A stretch of 64,000 bases of DNA from Lantana camara. Taxonomy: Eukaryota; Streptophyta; Magnoliopsida; Lamiales; Verbenaceae. Below are positions 11,188 to 23,401 of this stretch, in pieces (the stretch's first letter is position 1; every line of letters begins with the position of its first letter). The translations under genes and the position numbers were made by a program. The DNA lies in NCBI GenBank assembly GCA_037501455.1, contig CM074860.1, forward strand, positions 46,386,501 to 46,450,500, given 5' to 3'. Below the pieces are notes generated by a model. It was not told the origin of the DNA. It saw only the letters and a list, made by a program, of their open reading frames with translations, and made no database searches.

Positions 11188-12767
11188 GTTTTCGTGAGGA
11201 GAGTGCTCAAGTGGTTGGTGAGTTGTGAGGGTCGAGGTTGCCCGGTGACTTTGTTTGAAGGCTCCTCGTGAGGTATGGAGCTACCTTAGGCGTGGAATGG
11301 TTGTTGGGGCAACGAGTTGAGTTGGTGTGTAGCTTTAGGAGGTTCATTTTGGGCTCAACGATATTCTCGGGTGATAGAGTGAAGGCTAGCCCGTTTGTAT
11401 CCTTCCTGGAAGCGGTCATTTAATTCGGGACGGAGCGATGAGCTTAGTGGTTCACCTATAGGTTAACTGAGGAGTCGAGCCAAGCTCGAGGAGACAAAGA
11501 TCGAAGTAAGGCATTTTGATATTCCTTGAAAGTTAGGATTCTGTACTACTTGATAGGGACATAGAGAAGTAGCTGATCTTTATCCCGGAGTTGAACTTGT
11601 TTGAAGACTCCCTACCGAATGGCTCTAGCGTGGTTGTTGGAGTTGAAGGCGTAGTTCGATGTGCTCTTAAAAGGGGTCTCACCCATTGAATACTTCTTCG
11701 TGGAGTACTCTAGTCCTGCCTAAGAAGAAACGGGACCTTAGGGTGAGTATCGACTACCGTGAGCTACACAGGCCAACTGTGAAAGATAAATACCCTCAGC
11801 TCACTTTGAAGAGTTGTTCGTTCTGGCCCAGAGTTTAGTGGTTTGCGCCGAGTTTGGTTTTAGCAAGGGTATAATTGACTACGTATTCGGGTAGAAGAAC
11901 CAAGAATTACCTCAGAGTAATAAATCTCTCGTGTTGACAGGGTATATTAGGCGATTCTTTCCTTTAAGATTGCCAACCGTTAATTCACTTGACAAGAAAG
12001 AGGTACGGTTTTAGAGTGGGAAGAGGCGGTAGAAGAGAGTTGCCTTCGGCACCATCTTTTGCCTAATCAGGGGCACTCAAGACTACTTCGTTTACAATCA
12101 AGGCACTAAGGAAGGCTTTGGTTGTGTGTTGCTTATGAGAGAGTTTAGCCTACATCTCGTGATGTGCAAGATCTCAAGACTTACCCCACTCTTGGTTCAA
12201 GTTTGTTTGAGGACTTGAAGAACCGGTATAGATGTATCGACGTAAGAAGAGACGTTGCAAACTTTGTGTAGCAATGTCCAATATGCCGTCGGTTGAAGGC
12301 CGAGCATCAAGAACCGGTTAGATTCTCTAACTACTTCCATATTCTAATTGGAAGTGGGAGAAAATGGCTAAGGACTATGTGTCCGGTTTGCTAAAGTTAA
12401 GGAGATTTTGATGAGATTTGAGTGGTCACTCATTTTAATGAGTTGGCTATTTTGTCATGGTTTCGTGGTTCGATAAGGGCTCGAGAGCTTCGCAGTTTGG
12501 AGATGAACGCTCTTAGAGTTGAAGTGGGAGATCGAGATTCCTCGAAAGCATCTCCCACAAGGGGTTCGTTGTTCGTGAGCAATTGGTTAGAGTTTGGGTT
12601 TGGCAGAGGTTTGAGATGAAGACTAGAAGTTTTCCTTTGGTAAGAGTTCTTGTGGCGGGATTTAAAAATCCGAGAAGCCACTTGAGAACCGAATCAGAGT
12701 GGCGCAATGGAAGCGTGGAGTTAAGCTTCTTTCCAGCGTTGATCAAGACCTTGATTCGCTCCATTTT
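11188..12767 (+). pseudogene. Gyp3 decayed pol (RT, RNase H, integrase remnants)
   Basis: No long ORF survives, but frame-shifting segments read as gypsy pol in order: an RT stretch with PKKKRDLRVSIDYREL at about 11725-11770, a segment like LTKKEVRF near 11985-12005, an RNase H-like stretch DYFVYNQGTKEGFGCVLL near 12083-12135, and an integrase zinc-finger segment CPICRRLKAEHQ at about 12272-12310. Distances between them are much shorter than in an intact element, so large internal deletions have occurred besides many indels. A perfect 9-bp inverted repeat, GTGGGAGAT at 12524 and ATCTCCCAC at 12550, lies near the 3' end. Nothing functional remains. Confidence 0.8.
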
Positions 12768-12780
12768 AAGGGGGAGAGAT
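12768..12780 (+). promoter_or_regulatory. Gyp3 polypurine tract
   Basis: aagggggagagat directly precedes the TGTGACACCC start of the LTR. This is the position and composition expected for the plus-strand DNA primer. Confidence 0.85.
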
Positions 12781-14317
12781 TGTGACACCCTGATTTTTTG
12801 GCCGTCCAAGTATACACTTACGAGAGAGCTAAATGTGCAATTTAAATTATTTTAATTTCATATTTAATTGAATTATACTTTATTACTTGAAATTCTTATA
12901 TGAATTATTTGAAATTATATGAAATATTCGAATTATATGTCAAATTTTGCCTAAGTGATTTATGATATGAATTTTTATGAATTTTATGCTATGTGAATTT
13001 AATTTCCGAGCATGCTAATTTTTGTGAATTATGTGATTCATGTGAATTAAGGGCTTAATTGTATGATTTATTTAATTTTGGACTTAATTGAAAATTTGAA
13101 CTTGGACATATTTGACACTTTTTGAAAGTTTTGGACCTAATTGAAAAATAGCCTTTTTAATAAAATCTTATTTATTTTAATTCGTTTAATTATTATTTTA
13201 AATTTTTATTTATTGTTTCTTTGAAAATTTAATTTTATTATTTGAATAATATGCTTATTTGTTGAAAATGTCTTGCGTTTGTGTTCGATTTGAGATCGAA
13301 ATTTCGTGGCAATTTAATATGCATGAATTATACGTGTTATGAATTTGATTATGTGCTTGTTTTAATTTTCCGGACTTGTTTGATATGGTAACGCACCATA
13401 TTTTATTTGTTGGGGACTCGAGGACCTAACTAGTTTTAGCATGCCTTGTGTTCCGTAATTTATGTCTTGAGCAAGGGAATTCAGATTCAAGTTCCGAAAG
13501 AATCGCTGGACTCGTGACGAAATTTGGGAGCTAAAACCTAGTCTTGTATTTTTCTAAGCCTGTTTGAGCCTCCGAAATTTGTCCGAAAGGAGCTGTTCGA
13601 GCAGATTCGCCACCTTGGAGTATTTTGGCAATAAGTAATTCATTTCTTAACCAAATCACTTGATTCTTGAGCCAAATTAACCCTAGTTAAACCCTTTAAC
13701 CATCCCTTACCCCCTCACTTCAAAATCAGACTTGGAGAGACATAGAGAAGCAGCTGAAACGAGAGAGAAAGGGGAAAAAGAAATCTGCACAGTTCATCTT
13801 GCTTTTTCAAGATCAATACTCCTCCGATTCGCCTCAAATTCGAAAGGTAAGTCCATGGCTTTGTTCTATATCTTATCCTCTTTCTTTTGAGTGTTGTTTT
13901 GCTGAATTTCATGGAGCTTTGAGCATGCAATGAATTTTTTTGTGAATAGTTAGGTTTTCTCTTCAATCCTTGAATCCATGGCTGCTGTTTGGTTTTGTGT
14001 GAATTGAGGCATGATATGTGTTTCCACTTGCTGCTATTATGTGTATATGAGCTTAAATTCACGGTATGTTAACTGTATGACGCTCTACCATTTTTTTGGA
14101 TCGAAAGCTTGAAGAAATGAGTTGAAATCCTTCATTTGCATCTCCTTAGCGGCTGTTTATGAATTGCTGCTGTGTTTGTGCTTGTGTGTGCGCATTTTTG
14201 CTGCTTCCTTCACTCTAGATTGCTGTTGTGTTGGTGCTTTTACTTACCCTGTTGTCGCTGCATGAGAAAGGAGGAAAAACAGGGGCCTGCTGCTGCTGTT
14301 CGTTTATTTCGGATGTC

Positions 14318-14442
14318 ATCTCCTCCGGCGGGGAGATTTTGCTTTGATTGTGTCCCCGGGCGGGGACACTTATACAGGAGCTTTCTGCATCTTCTTTCCC
14401 CGGCAGGGGAGTTTAGTTGAGGAAATCTCCCCGGGAGGGGAG
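14318..14442. repeat. Paired palindrome array (TCCCC-GGGGA type), 4 copies
   Basis: Palindromes are centred at 14327.5, 14359.5, 14403.5 and 14434.5, giving two pairs at 32 and 31 bp, 44 bp apart. The outer arms differ but remain complementary: ATCTCC/GGAGAT, GTGTCCCC/GGGGACAC, TCCCC/GGGGA and CTCCCC/GGGGAG. This is the same layout as in Gyp2 with an unrelated palindrome. Confidence 0.88.
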
Positions 14443-14542
14443 CTTGGGACTGCTGCTGTGCTGCTGATACGTTGCTGCCTTGTTCCTTTCTTTTTCTTTG
14501 CATGATTTTGTTTCCTTGGCTTTGTAATGAGAGCTCAGTTGC

Positions 14543-14576
<34 letters not shown>

Positions 14577-14809
14577 TATTTTGTGTGATAAGTGCATGTA
14601 TGTACGTTAATGCATGCATTTCATTTTGTTTGAATGTGCTGATGCATATATATATATATATATATGTATTAATTATAAGCTTTGAAGATTTCATACGTAA
14701 TATATGTATGCATGCATGTGAATTTATTTAATTGTGCTTCATGGATTTAATATTTGCATGTGTATGTACATATATGAGTGTATATATACATAATTTATGC
14801 ATGTATGTG

Positions 14810-14810
<1 letters not shown>

Positions 14811-14858
<48 letters not shown>
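14811..14858. repeat. (TA)n microsatellite
   Basis: About 24 uninterrupted TA units, with shorter TA runs at about 14546-14572 and 14648-14664. All lie within the Gyp3 LTR. Confidence 0.97.
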
Positions 14859-14859
<1 letters not shown>

Positions 14860-15453
14860 TATGATTAATTGTTATCTTTGTAAGTTGCATGCTATAGATA
14901 TATATGTATATATTATATATCTTAATTATTTGAATTACTTTTTGTATAGTATGATTTTAATTAATTCGAGCTTGTTTATATGAACTTTAACCTTATGAAT
15001 GCATATGGTATGCTATTGTATGAAATGCTTTGAGCTTGTTTGATACGTTATGAATTTATTTGGCGTGTTATCAGTTTGATTCTTGAATTATTTATATGAT
15101 ATTTTGATATTTGCTTCATTATATCTAAATGTAAAATTATATGAAGTGCATCGTATCATTTGCATCCATATGCATTTGCCGAGCGTTTTTATGGTTCATA
15201 TGGAGTCTTAGTCTTCTTTCTTGTGTTTAGATTGTTCGAAGGGAGTTGCTCGTGGGGTGCCTTGGGCGGTTCGTTCGGTTTGTTCGTCAAGGTGAGGTTT
15301 TAGGTTTGTTTCTTTTTAGCTAATTCGACCTACAACCTTATGAGATCGTTTTCAAGCCCGCATGCGAATATACTATTATATTTATATAATAGATATGTGC
15401 TTATACGATATGTCTATGACTTTTCCATACGATTAAAGGTTTTCGAACTATAT

Positions 15454-18400
15454 TGTAGCGCCCCAACGCCACAACCCCGCACCGTTGTATCACTCAAGTA
15501 ACTAGGAATCCTTATCACTCGAGAGATACTTCGGCGAACGGACTGAACATAACATAGATCAGAGTAACCAGTGTTGCCAAAGCAGCGGAATTTCAGAACA
15601 ATTTAAAACTTTTGAAAACATTAATGCAATACAGTAGCACATGCATAAACACAAAAACAAGTAGCCATAGTATAACATAAAACATTAGTCCAATAGGAAA
15701 ACAAAGGAACATAATAAAACTGAGTCCAAGTAATTCAGGTCGTAGCCTGAATAAATTCTCATAGTAAAACATGCAACAAAAAGTAGAGGTAACCACGACT
15801 GCACAGGACAAGAGAAGAGTAACTAACAATCCTGACTTAACAAAAGACCTCCTACAACTTCAAGATACCTCTAGGAAGCGCCGGGTTGCCTACCTGAAAC
15901 CATGAGGTCAGAATACAGGGTGGAGGTATTAGTCAAAGGGACTAAGTGAGATAATTCGTAGTAAGAAAGAATAGTTGAACTTGTGGGATTTTGAAAGGTT
16001 CTCTTAGTAACTTTCCTCAAACCGGAAGGAAAATTCTTTTATCTTGAAATGGGATTTTTCACAAGCACACACAAACACACACATCAGAGGTTCTGGTTCA
16101 TGCATACTTTTTAAACGGGGAACAGGATACGGGATATTTTCAAAATATGAACCAGATTTTAAAACCAAAGTTTGCCCGCAAGCTAGGCCATATCCATCCT
16201 TTACTCCTCAAAAAACATTTACAAAGTTGGTATCGAGATCCGTTAGGACTCCGACACCCATAATCACATGCACCACCCCTTCTCCCCTTATTGTCGCGCA
16301 CAGGGAGCTACCCCGCGGTGACGTGCGAGACGGGAGGAATTTACCACCTCTCCCGACCTTCGATGTGGAGTAACCAACCTCCGATTAAACCATCAACAAG
16401 GTCAGTATGGCGGCCAGTATCATAGTAGCCATTGGCGCACACTGCCCGGTCTACTACTAACCATACCGCCAGGGCCCAACATAAAAAAATTTCCAAAGCT
16501 TGCATTCAGAATAACAAAAGTGCATAAGCACACATAGTTCAGAAGACTGAACCATTAATCAAAGCAGTATGACAATGAATAGAACGTATGTCAGAGATCA
16601 TTGACTTTAAACTTGAAGCCTTGTCCCAAAACGGGAAAACGTTTAACTTGAAAGATAAGAATCTTTGCACCCGAAGGCGTTGATTTTGAAAGAATTTGAA
16701 TACGTAAGAATATTCATGGTTCCAGTTGAAATAGTTTAAACCTCACCTATTTATTTAGATAAGTTGATAGTTGGTAGAAGACAGGGTACCCTGCGGATCC
16801 CAGAACTCGGTATTATCTCCTGTAAGTGGCAGACTACCATGAGCTTAAGGATCTAAGTCCCACACATGATTAATGATGCATGTTTGAGTGCGGATAGTCA
16901 AGTATTGAAGTATAAGATTGAAAAGAATACGGCACACTTAAACAAGGAATAATCTTTACCGAAGAAATAATTCGAGTAAACGATTAATCTCATTAGAAAG
17001 CTCGTGTCAAAAGCTTAAGGGTATGTTCTTAGGGTCTTAGAACAACCCTAATGTGAACTTTGAAACCTACTTTGGTCCCTTGTTTTTGAGAATTTTCGAA
17101 AAAGGCTTTGACCGTTGAATTTGTCTCTTTGGAATGATCAATTAGGTTAAAAGTCAAAATTCTTGGTCAAGGTCAAAGTCAAAGGTCAAGGGTCAAAGGT
17201 CACTATTCAAGTATACGGTATATATACTGTATGTATATTGTACTTATACTGTATGTATACGTGTATTTATATAGTATGTATACGGTATTTATACGGGGAT
17301 ACCTACCGTATTTATACAGTATTTATACAAGGTACATACAGTATTTATACAAGAATACATGCGGTATTTAAACTAGAATACATACGGTATTTATACAAAA
17401 GTACATATATATTTATTAGGGAAATACACATAGTATTTATACGAAAGTATACACGTATTTATACATATTGTAATCAAATACGTATACGTATATTATACAT
17501 GTATACCATAACATATATCGATTGGTCAAGTAATTATGTAACAATTAATTAAACATGTAACATTTAAAACTATAGGTTATACTTTAATTATGTAACATTA
17601 GATAACATGTAACATTTAATTAAAACATGAAATAAATTAAATTACCTAAGTATGATCATAAAATAATTAAAATATAACATATAACATGCTAGCATAATTG
17701 TCACATAATTAATTTGTCACAAAATGAAATTATGTAACACATTTCATAATAAACTATACTATAAGAATATAATTCATAAATTCATGAATATTTAAAAACA
17801 TAAATTAAATCACATAATTCATGCATAAAATAAAACATAAATTAAATCCTAAACCTAGCATAATTATTAAATAAATTAAAAAATAAAATAAAACATAAAT
17901 TAAACTAATTAAAACATAAAAAAAAATAAGAAAACTAACCTTAAGGGGGAGAGAGTGGCGTGAGGAATGGCTGGAGTAAGGGAGCAAATGAGACCCCAAC
18001 ACACTTATTTATAGTTGTAGGGAAGGACTGGAGTGCAAATAATATTTATTTTAGGGACTAGAGGTGGGATATTTTGTGAAATTTCCAAAAATAGGTTTCC
18101 TTCTTTACAAAATTGTCACAGCAGGGGTATTCTGGTAATTCCACCTTTCTCCTGCGTATTTTTGAAGTTGGAAAAGTGCCCAAGAGCTAGGAAATAAAAT
18201 TAGCTTCGAAACGGTTACTCACGAGTCAAAATCGGACGTACGGTTTAAAAGTTATAAGCTTCGGAAGATTTGATTTTCTTGAATTTCGAAAATTAATTAA
18301 ATTATGAAATAAATACTAGGATAAAATTTGAAGGTCCGAAAGGCTTTCCAAAAATGTAGAAAAAATCGAGGAACGTTATGGTGATGATCTCAAGGGCTAA

Positions 18401-18747
18401 ATCATTCTAATGAAGGAAATATTTCTTATCAACGGAAATTCTTGTTTGAAAATAAATTCTTAAATTGCTCTGGACACATAAACGAAACCTCAAAGCATTG
18501 AAAAGAGAGTTGAAAAATCCTAAGAAGACAGGTATAGGTTCTTTAAGGTCTCTTGAATAAAACGATATAGTGCTCTTATGGTTTAAAGGTAGTTTTCCCC
18601 CTTTTGGTCACCTAATATCACATATGAGCACTCAATTCATATAGGGATGCATGATATGAATTATTTTAAGTACGGATCAAGTTCTATAAATGCCCTTACG
18701 TTGCCCTTAGTTTACCTTTATTGATCCGGTCCCGAATCGGGCTGTCA
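15454..18747 (-). mobile_element. SoloA: solo gypsy LTR in the Gyp3 LTR
   Basis: Plus-strand ends are tgtagcgccc and gggctgtca, length 3294 bp. The flanking 5-mers are tatat and aatat, a TSD with one mismatch. No internal region or second LTR is present, so it is a solo LTR left by recombination. Its orientation is inferred from resemblance to Gyp1, whose plus-strand start is also tgtagc. On the minus strand CTATAAATAAG (18004-18014) is a plausible TATA box. An AT-rich stretch (17560-17930) follows a 22-23 bp periodic repeat. Confidence 0.85.
17211..17470. repeat. 22-23 bp periodic array around GTATTTATAC and ATACNGTAT
   Basis: The palindrome-like GTATTTATAC (arms GTAT/ATAC) recurs with centres at about 17289.5, 17312.5, 17323.5, 17345.5, 17368.5, 17391.5, 17437.5 and 17459.5, mostly 22-23 bp apart with one half step of 11. 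ATACNGTAT copies precede it near 17217, 17228 and 17250. It lies about 1.3-1.5 kb into the LTR, near the slot that holds palindrome arrays in the other gypsy LTRs. Confidence 0.85.
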
Positions 18748-20030
18748 AATATATATACGAGCGTATGTAAGCTTGAAAATGTTTTGCAATTAGGCTGTGC
18801 TCCAAACCGTGTGTCTTCATGCTAACTATGGATTAGGATGACACGGAGAGGTACGTCTATAGCATACGCTAAGTTGCAAGGTAAGGTATGCTCTGATAAG
18901 GTACGTAAGCTTTGTAATGTTAATGATTTGTAATGAGCGAGAATGTAATGGTAATGTAATGTATTGGTAATGTTGGGCCCCGGAGCCTGCGAGCCAGGAC
19001 GCCCGGTACGGTAGGGGGCCGTCGGGTTAAGTCTGGGCGTAGTCTCCACTCGGATAGGATCAACCCAGAACCCACTAGGAGGTTTGGTGGGGGATGGAAT
19101 CCTCGGGTGTGAGCGTCATGAAACTCACGACCCATACATAACATAATGGATGGTTAGGGTCGCGCAACCCTTCCATCACCGGAGAAGGAGGTTTGTTCTT
19201 TAATGTTACTTTTGTTTTGATTTGTAATGTTTGATTCGTATGAGGAGCCCAGGATGGGATTGGTGGTCGTACTCGCCGAGCTTTTATACGTTATGTTGAT
19301 TATGAAACGGGATAGGACTTTTAAGTTAAAGATACGCTATGCTTTTGATACAATATGTATACGTTTGTTTTAAAAATCGATTTCGGTGTGCAAAACCCTA
19401 TTCGCGGTTCATAGTCTTTTGTTTTAGTACGTGCTATGCTCTATATGTATCGTGTGAGTGTGTTCAGCCCCCTCACTCAGTCGAGTTGTAGACTGACCCC
19501 TCTCATTTTCCCCCCTTTAGTTGCAGGTGCAGGATTCAGGTCGTGCTTGGCGGTGATCATCATTTGGGTCTTTTGAGTCAAGTTGTTCGAGTCTTTTTGC
19601 ATGCTGCATCTTTCTCATTATGCCTTGGAACTTTAAATATGTATACGCCTATGATTATGTATTTAATGTATCTCGTTGATTTGATATGATTCGGGATAGG
19701 TTTCTAGGATAAGAATGAACCCGTTATGTACTTATGTATTTATGTCTTATGTTCGATTTACGGGATTAGGTATCTATGCTATTTAAACTCGTAACCTGTT
19801 TATATTTGGGATCTTGCTTGATTAAATGTAATTGTGATCCTGTTGCTTTCGTATTTGATTTTGTTATCGTTAGCGCACTTTGTTTTAGGGTCTAGACCGC
19901 CTAGCCTAGGGGTGTGTTTTTATTTGTCCTTCATTCGCCATGGCTTGGTGCGTGTGCGGAGTTCCCATTTCGTTACACGTGTCGGACTATGGTGCGGGGG
20001 ATGTGGTGCCCTTCGCTCCGGGGTGCTACA

Positions 20031-21197
20031 ATTCCTTCCCTTCTCCAACTCTCACAACAGCAGCACTCGAACAAGGAAGCAAGGTAACAAATTAACCATG
20101 AAATCAGCCACAAAAACATGCAAACTCCAACTCTCAAGTTCATGAAACAAACCGGTAACAAGGAGAGATCGATATGCAAGAGTTCAAGTCACTTTCTTTC
20201 AAAACCTTGAAGTTCATTAATGGCAACTTAATAATCATGCAACCACCAACCAATTCCATTCCAAATAATCATAAATGAAGCTAATATTGTCTCATATATT
20301 CCATCAAATCCAAAGAAAACATAAGGGAATGTATATGATTTCAAGAAATGATCCTAACCCCTTACTATTCATATCAGATATCATATCTCAATCATACATG
20401 GCTTAAAATCTGAATTTCTTGGATGAAAATGATAACATAAGCATGGAGATAACAATCATACACTTACCCCCTCGAAGATGGTGGAGAAAAAAGGAGATTG
20501 GAGCTCAAAATCTCAACTTGGTGAATAGTGATGGGATTTCTTGATTTCTCTCCAAAGCTGCTGAAAATCTCTCTCTTGGTTTGTGTGGGATGAAATGAAG
20601 GAGTGGGGGATGGTAGAGAATTAAGTTGGGGTCATGTGGGTCCAAGTTTGAGGGTAATTGGTCAAGAATTGAGGGACTTATGTGCAATATAGTGAAAGGT
20701 GGTCATATGGTCGCCAGTCAATTTTTCGGGCAAATTTCGGTGTATCAAACAGGCTTAGAAAAATATGAGTCTAGGTTCCTTAGCTTGAAAATCTCAATAC
20801 GAGTCCTGCGGCACTTCTGGAATTCGAATCCGAATTCCCGAGCTCAAGATAAAAATTCCGGAACACAAGGTGCGTTAAAACTAGTTAGGCCCTCGAGTCC
20901 CCAAAACAAATAAAATGGTGCGTTACCATTTCAAACAAGTCCGAAAATGTTAAACGAGCACATAAACGAATTCACAACATGTAATACTCCAACGTATTAA
21001 AACGGCACGAATTTTTGATCTCAAATCGAGCACAAACGAAACACGTTTGCAACAAAGAGGCAAATATTTCAAATAAGCGAATTCAAATTTCAAAAGAAAT
21101 AATAATTAAAGAATTAGATTAACAAATAAATGAAATTAAATAAACTCAATTGCGCACATACGTCATACCTGTACAGTTGATCAGACCAGGTGTCACA
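20031..21197 (-). repeat. Gyp4: LTR fragment of the Gyp3 family, inverted
   Basis: Read on the minus strand from 21197 it starts TGTGACACC and follows the first 1.1 kb of the Gyp3 LTR (12781 onwards), including the block GGTAACGCACCAT and the GGGGACTCGAGG block. It stops abruptly at the Gyp3 end. It is the target LTR into which Gyp3 inserted; the rest would lie left of Gyp3, outside the window. Confidence 0.85.
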
Positions 21198-21567
21198 ATA
21201 CTCTTATTATAAACCAATTAACTAGCTATAAAATTGAATTATTTATAGTCGTATTAATTTAAGTAGATTTACAAGTCCAAGTTAAATTCCTAATAAAATG
21301 AAAATATCATATGAAAATTTTAGGGCGGACCCAACTCCACTTACTCAGACTAATTATAATGCAAAAGTATCACAATTGCTATTAGATTTTGTTACTTCTG
21401 TTAAAATTTATGTTAATTATAAGGTATAATATACAATATAAATCATTAAAATATGTGATATTTATTAAGTAGTATGATATATTATACTTAAAGTACATAC
21501 ATTATAATTAAAATACAGAAGTGTATATTTTTAACAATGTTTAATGCAATTATTTACGGATATATAT
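21198..21567. other. Unassigned AT-rich sequence
   Basis: No coding potential, terminal motif or similarity to other parts of the window was recognised. It may be older host DNA between insertions or the interior of the CACTA element whose end is at 24065. Confidence 0.4.
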
Positions 21568-23396
21568 TGTAGCACCTATATACGTAGAGATGCCACATCC
21601 CCGCACTATAGGCCGATCCACATACGAAATGGGTAATCCGTACATGAACTAACCTATAGCGAACGGGTGACAAGTGAAAGAAACAGGCTAGCTAGGCGGG
21701 ACTATACCCCAAAGTAATACAAAACCAAGACATAAAGTTTGAAAGCGGAAGCAATATATCATCATTACTTATAGGTACCATATTTACATCAAGAGTATAA
21801 ATACTAATAGGTACCAACATGTATCAATACTTTATCACTTCCCATATTATACATACAAAAGTCTTCAAATGTTAACAATAACCATGACATACTAACTCTG
21901 AAATATCCAGATCAATAACATGAAAGTGCATGAAGTGCTAGACTCAGCTGGACGACATGACAGGACTCTAACTCCCGCCTAGCACACGACCGCGAGAACA
22001 TGAAAGCTGGGGCGTCAGTCCATGGAAGACTGAGTGAGGGGCATAAATATATATTAGCGCAATTAACATGCAAGTTATAACCTTGGGTAAGGTTTTATAA
22101 TTAAAAGTAATATAAGTTCAAAATAACATAGAACTTGCCCGAGATTACAACTACCAATATTAAATACTTTGATCAATTTCATGAATTCAATACGTGCAAT
22201 ACGTGGCCCGGCGAGTGAGGGCAATCTCCAACCTTACTCCTACGGTGTACAATACATGCATGCTTTGTCAATCAATAGGTGATCATGTAATTCAATTATC
22301 GTGCAATCGTGCATATTGTATTCAAGCAAGACAATCAATAAGTGTAATCATGACAATAACCCCGAGGACAATCCGTGGTGCCGGACCCGTCCCCAGTCTT
22401 CTTCTTCCTCCGGGTGATGGTGGGATTGCAAGGCCCCACCATCCAATCTCATTGAGCAGAGGGTACATGAATCCCTAAGCCCGGAACTCCTTCCTCCACT
22501 AATCTCCTAGCGGATTCAGGGGTCATCCTAATGTGGTGAGGATAGCGTTCGAGTTACCCGTCAGCCCATGCTTTCCCGGTTGGCTCAAACCACTACCCTC
22601 GGGCCCAACGGGAACATGCTTTACTCGCCAAACACGATCAATCAATCAATCACGATACATGACTTGCTTTTCATGAACATGGCTTGCTTGCAATTGTTAC
22701 ACGTTTAGAAATCACTATAAGTAAATATATATACCTTTTTGGCTTGAAATTCAACAAAATGATTATACGGGGTTCTATATAACTAGCAATTAAACCTCAC
22801 CTTTACCGACAAATACAAGTAAGGCACAGCCTACAGAGCTTGCTCCTCGTCCCCGTGAAGCTGGTCTTGAAACTAAAGAAATGAAGAAGGGAGATGAAAA
22901 TGGATGATGAGCTTCCAAAGCTTGGAATTTTTCTTAAAAATCTTGATGATCATGATAAAATCTCTTCTTCTTCCTTGAGGTTTTGGTTCGGTAAGAAAAA
23001 GGAAGCAATTACCGATGGATTGGGATGATAAAATGAACAAGGAAGCTTATTACGTGAATCACCATCCTTGATTATTGTGTAATGCTCAAACTGCAATTTA
23101 GCCCCTCAAGAATTTAAGTCATGCAATCAAGGATAAATGATTTGCTAATTGATCAATTAAGTCCTTGGAAAAGTTATGTAATTTGATCCTTAATTTTTTA
23201 AAGAAAAACCATTTGAGGACAAGTTGATAATTAAATCATACTCGGAAATTATTTCACGTAATAAACATTCTCAAGTCATGAAATAAATCCTAAGTTTAAT
23301 ATGAATTCATAAATTTCCATGAAAGTATGCTAAAATATAGTTTACTAAAATTATAATGAACATAAGAATTTAGTTAATGCAATTCGGGGCGTTACA
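21568..23396 (-). mobile_element. SoloB: solo gypsy LTR lacking the palindrome cluster
   Basis: Ends are tgtagcacct and ggcgttaca, flanked by a perfect TSD tatat (21563-21567 and 23397-23401). Length is 1829 bp. It is colinear with the Gyp1 LTR but jumps at about 22860 from the block matching Gyp1 5520-5545 to the block matching Gyp1 6384 onwards. About 0.85 kb including the whole palindrome array is therefore missing. Confidence 0.93.
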
Positions 23397-23401
23397 TATA
23401 T

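Larger units (their letters stand above)
11188..20030 (+). mobile_element. Gyp3: Ty3/gypsy element, 3' part
   Basis: Plus-strand element seen from within its pol region to the end of its 3' LTR. Decayed RT to integrase sequence (11188-12767), a polypurine tract and the 3' LTR are in the expected order. The 5' part lies beyond the Gyp2 insertion, outside the window. Its 3' LTR is split by SoloA. To the right it ends inside an inverted LTR of the same family (Gyp4). Confidence 0.88.
12781..20030 (+). repeat. Gyp3 3' LTR (split by SoloA)
   Basis: Begins tgtgacaccc after the polypurine tract and ends gggtgctaca at 20030. Removing SoloA (15454-18747 plus the duplicated 5 bp) leaves about 3.95 kb. 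Continuity across the gap is shown by the inverted Gyp2 LTR, where the two flanking segments are adjacent. The 13020-13300 stretch is very AT-rich. The first 1.1 kb is mirrored by Gyp4 at 20031-21197. Confidence 0.88.

Noticed and set aside
14543..14983. ORFs of repeated YI residues
   Set aside because: They translate (TA)n microsatellites in the Gyp3 LTR.
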